Shown here piece after piece: positions 5,919 through 8,372 of a DNA stretch of 8,372 bases; position 1 is the first letter of the stretch; every line of letters starts with the position of its first letter. The stretch spans positions 1-8,372 of the forward strand of contig DAIDLB010000265.1 in the NCBI GenBank assembly GCA_027449725.1, written 5' to 3'. The DNA comes from Chlamydiota bacterium. Lineage in GTDB: Bacteria > Chlamydiota > Chlamydiia > Chlamydiales > SM23-39. Made by a program: the position numbers and the translations under genes. The notes below the pieces were generated by a model. The model was not told the DNA's origin. It worked only from the letters and a program-made list of their open reading frames with translations, and searched no databases.

Positions 5919-8009
5919 ATGGGAACTAGACCAGATACCGATCAACTGCAAAACGTCCGCAATGTGGGCATCATGGCCCACATCGACGCCGGTAAAACGA
6001 CGACGACCGAGCGGATCCTTTTCTATTCCGGACGTCTCCACCGGATCGGCGAGGTGCATGAAGGCGCCGCGACGATGGACTTCATGGAACAAGAGCGCGA
6101 GCGCGGCATCACGATCACTTCCGCCGCGACCACAGTCTACTGGAAAGGGAGCAAGATCAACATCATCGACACCCCCGGACACGTCGACTTCACGATCGAA
6201 GTTGAGCGCTCGCTCCGCGTGCTCGACGGCGCTGTCGCCGTCTTCTGCGCGGTTGCCGGCGTACAGCCCCAATCCGAAACCGTCTGGCGCCAGGCGGACC
6301 GCTACGGCGTTCCCCGCATCGCCTTCGTCAATAAGTGCGACCGCACCGGGGCCGACTTCTTCAACGCCGTCCGCACGATGCGTGAAAAGCTCCATGCAAA
6401 CGCGATTCCGGTCCATTGCCCCATCGGCATGGAAGGGAACTTCAAAGGAATGGTCGACATCATCGCGATGAAGGCTTATCTCTTCCGCGACGAGACGATG
6501 GGGGCCCAATACGATACCGAAGAAGTTCCTGCAGACATGCTTGCCGATTGCAAGAAGATGCGCATGGCTCTTCTCGAAGAACTCGCCACCGTTGACGAAA
6601 ACGACGAAGAGTTCATGATGAAGGTTCTCGAAACTCCGGACGACATCCCGGAAGACGAGATCCACGCCATGATCCGCAAAGGGGTCATCGGTAACAAATT
6701 CACGCCGGTCCTCTGCGGCACCGCCTTCAAAAACAAAGGCGTGCAGCAGATCCTCGACGCGATCGTCCGCTGGATGCCCTCTCCTTTGGACCGGGGCCTG
6801 ATCAAGGGACACAAGATCGACTCCGACGAGGACATGTCGATCGCTCCGGCTGACGACAGCCCGCTCTCGGCCCTGGCGTTCAAGATCATGACCGACCCGT
6901 ATGTCGGCCGTTTGACCTTCGTCCGGATCTACAGCGGAACCCTGAGCAAGGGCATGAACCTCATCAACACGACAAAAGACAAGCGGGAAAGAATTTCGAG
7001 GCTCCTCGAAATGCACGCGAACCAACGCAAGGACCGCGACGAGTTCTTTACGGGGGACATTGCCGCCGTCATCGGACTGAAGTCGACGAGCACCGGCGAT
7101 ACGCTCTGCTCGGAAGACGCTCCGCTCCTTTTGGAAAAGATGAACTTCCCGGCGCCGGTCATCTCGATGGCAATCGAGCCAAAATCGAAGGCAGACCGCG
7201 AGCAGCTGGCAAAGGCCCTCTCAGCTCTCTCCGAAGAAGACCCCACCTTCCGCGTGATGACCAACGAAGAGACGGGACAAACGATCATCATGGGAATGGG
7301 AGAGCTCCACTTGGAGATCCTCCGCGACCGGATGATGCGCGAGTTCAGCGTCCAGGCAAACGTCGGCGCGCCCGAAGTTTCCTACAAAGAGACGATCACA
7401 ACGAACGGCGGCAGCGAAACGAAGTACATCAAGCAATCGGGCGGCCGAGGCCAATATGCCCACGTTTGCCTGGAGATCGAACCCAACGAGCCCGGAAAAG
7501 GGAATGAAGTCGTCAGCAAAATCGTCGGCGGCGTCATCCCGAAAGAATACATCCCGGCATGTATCAAGGGGATCGAGGAAGGGATTCAGACAGGGGTCCT
7601 GGCCGGCTATCCGCTTGTCGACGTAAAAGTGGCGATCGTATTCGGATCGTACCATGACGTCGACTCAAACGAGATGGCGTTCAAGATTTGCGCTTCGATG
7701 GCCCTGAAAGACGCGGCCCGCAAGTCGTCTCCGGTCATCCTCGAGCCGATCATGAAGGTCGTCGTCAACACGCCCGAAGCAAATATGGGCGATGTGATCG
7801 GCGACATCAACCGGCGCCGCGGCAAGATCCTCGGACAAGAGACGATCAAAGGCTCGGTAGAGGTTTCTTCGGAAGTGCCTCTCTCGGAGATGTTCGGTTA
7901 TTCTACGCAGCTGCGTTCGATGTCCTCGGGCCGTGCGACTTACACGATGGAGCCAAGCCATTTCGAGCGGGTTCCAACGAAGATCCAAGAAGAAATCATC
8001 AAGAAATAA
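5919..8009 (+). CDS. fusA: Translation elongation factor G
   Basis: EF-G is the GTPase that moves tRNAs and mRNA through the ribosome and helps recycle it. The 696 residues fit a full-length protein. The GTP-binding domain shows G1 AHIDAGKT (20-27), switch I RGITI (62-66), G3 DTPGH (84-88), G4 NKCD (138-141) and G5 in CGTAFKNKG (266-274). Domain II is at about 295-400, domain III at 405-480, domain IV at 485-605 with His579 in the FGSYHDVDS tip loop, and domain V to the end. G4 has Cys140 where most EF-Gs have Met. The domain IV stretch around 505-546 agrees closely with chlamydial EF-G as I recall it. The start is set by AAGGGG (5908-5913), 5 nt before the ATG. The only large frame on the opposite strand (5667-7025) is a shadow of this gene. 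Confidence 0.98.
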   Translation: MGTRPDTDQLQNVRNVGIMAHIDAGKTTTTERILFYSGRLHRIGEVHEGAATMDFMEQERERGITITSAATTVYWKGSKINIIDTPGHVDFTIEVERSLRVLDGAVAVFCAVAGVQPQSETVWRQADRYGVPRIAFVNKCDRTGADFFNAVRTMREKLHANAIPVHCPIGMEGNFKGMVDIIAMKAYLFRDETMGAQYDTEEVPADMLADCKKMRMALLEELATVDENDEEFMMKVLETPDDIPEDEIHAMIRKGVIGNKFTPVLCGTAFKNKGVQQILDAIVRWMPSPLDRGLIKGHKIDSDEDMSIAPADDSPLSALAFKIMTDPYVGRLTFVRIYSGTLSKGMNLINTTKDKRERISRLLEMHANQRKDRDEFFTGDIAAVIGLKSTSTGDTLCSEDAPLLLEKMNFPAPVISMAIEPKSKADREQLAKALSALSEEDPTFRVMTNEETGQTIIMGMGELHLEILRDRMMREFSVQANVGAPEVSYKETITTNGGSETKYIKQSGGRGQYAHVCLEIEPNEPGKGNEVVSKIVGGVIPKEYIPACIKGIEEGIQTGVLAGYPLVDVKVAIVFGSYHDVDSNEMAFKICASMALKDAARKSSPVILEPIMKVVVNTPEANMGDVIGDINRRRGKILGQETIKGSVEVSSEVPLSEMFGYSTQLRSMSSGRATYTMEPSHFERVPTKIQEEIIKK

Positions 8010-8015
8010 GGGCTT

Positions 8016-8336
8016 ATGAGCACCAAGCAACCAAGAAAAAGAATTCGCATCCGCCTTAAGGCATACGATCAACGCCAGTTGGACCGTTCAACGGCCGACA
8101 TCGTTGAAACAGCGAAGCGCACAGGCGCGCGCGTCGTGGGGCCGATCCCGCTTCCGACAAAGCGGCAGATCTTTACGGTTCTCCGCTCGCCACACGTCGA
8201 CCGCAAGTCGCGCGAGCAGTTCGAGATGCGCACCCACATCCGCGTCCTCGACCTCCTGGACCCTACGCTGGACACGATCGACAAGCTGAAAGTGCTGCCG
8301 GTCGCCTCAGGCGTCGACATCAAGATCAAAGCGTAA
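8016..8336 (+). CDS. rpsJ: 30S ribosomal protein S10
   Basis: S10 belongs to the 30S head and, as NusE, also joins NusB in transcription antitermination. The 106 residues match the family (about 102-105). Family blocks are [15 protein letters not shown] (10-24), GPIPLPTKR (42-50), the loop [13 protein letters not shown] (58-70) and THIRVLDL (73-80). The ATG lies 6 nt after the fusA stop, and the AAGGG overlapping that stop (8008-8012) is the only candidate ribosome binding site, which points to translational coupling. The direct fusA-rpsJ junction without tuf is the layout I recall for Chlamydia, whereas many other bacteria have tuf between them. Confidence 0.97.
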   Translation: MSTKQPRKRIRIRLKAYDQRQLDRSTADIVETAKRTGARVVGPIPLPTKRQIFTVLRSPHVDRKSREQFEMRTHIRVLDLLDPTLDTIDKLKVLPVASGVDIKIKA

Positions 8337-8343
8337 AACCTAT

Positions 8344-8364
8344 TTGGGGGACTCCGTCCCCCAA
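8344..8364 (+). terminator. Strong GC hairpin after rpsJ, likely end of the str operon
   Basis: TTGGGGGAC (8344-8352) pairs perfectly with GTCCCCCAA (8356-8364) around a 3-nt TCC loop, 7 nt after the rpsJ stop. No T-tract follows; instead a second C-run (8366-8370) lies just downstream and could compete for the G-run. It may end transcription without a U-tract, protect the 3' end, or be one copy of a dispersed hairpin repeat. The window ends 8 nt later, so what follows is unknown. Confidence 0.45.
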
Positions 8365-8372
8365 GCCCCCTG

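Noticed and set aside
5667..7025. Long minus-strand frame of 452 codons
   Set aside because: It is antisense to rpsG and fusA, both certain genes. Long antisense frames are common opposite GC-rich genes with this codon pattern, and the translation shows no recognisable domain.

Overview
The window most likely comes from a member of the phylum Chlamydiota, probably an environmental (Parachlamydiales-type) lineage. Two things point there. First, the gene order tail-specific protease / rpsL / rpsG / fusA / rpsJ, with no tuf after fusA, matches the order I remember for Chlamydia trachomatis (CT441 tsp, CT439 rpsL, CT438 rpsG, CT437 fusA, CT436 rpsJ). Second, the EF-G shares long stretches with chlamydial EF-G as I recall it, for example in domain IV around residues 505-546 and at the C-terminal end. 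The coding DNA looks richer in G+C than classical Chlamydia. This assignment rests on memory of gene order and protein sequence, not on a search.

Left part (1-544, minus strand): a tRNA-Phe gene (472-544) with a good promoter behind it, then a 38-codon ORF with a clear ribosome binding site (322-438), then the first 106 codons of a multi-pass membrane protein cut by the window edge (1-318). The three lie close together in one direction and may share a transcript.

Middle part (730-4587): two tandem paralogous alpha/beta-hydrolases of the lipase type (730-1647 and 1675-2586, plus strand). Each has a proline-rich N-terminus, a long hydrophobic segment with a central proline, and a C-terminal hydrolase domain with an intact Ser-Asp-His set. 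They converge on the tail-specific protease gene tsp (2569-4587, minus strand) and overlap its 3' end by 18 bp. A 350-bp AT-rich divergent region separates tsp from the ribosomal operon and holds the promoters of both.

Right part (4938-8336, plus strand): the str operon rpsL-rpsG-fusA-rpsJ, encoding S12, S7, EF-G and S10. The rpsG-fusA and fusA-rpsJ junctions are tight (9 and 6 nt) and suggest coupled translation. The rpsL-rpsG junction is 126 nt and carries a terminator-like hairpin and further stem-loops, so it is the best candidate for control inside the operon. A strong GC hairpin follows rpsJ at the window edge.

I see no mobile element, CRISPR array or clearly new multi-gene system. The least ordinary items are the duplicated membrane-anchored lipase pair without visible ribosome binding sites, the structured rpsL-rpsG spacer, and the short ORF placed just upstream of the membrane protein gene.
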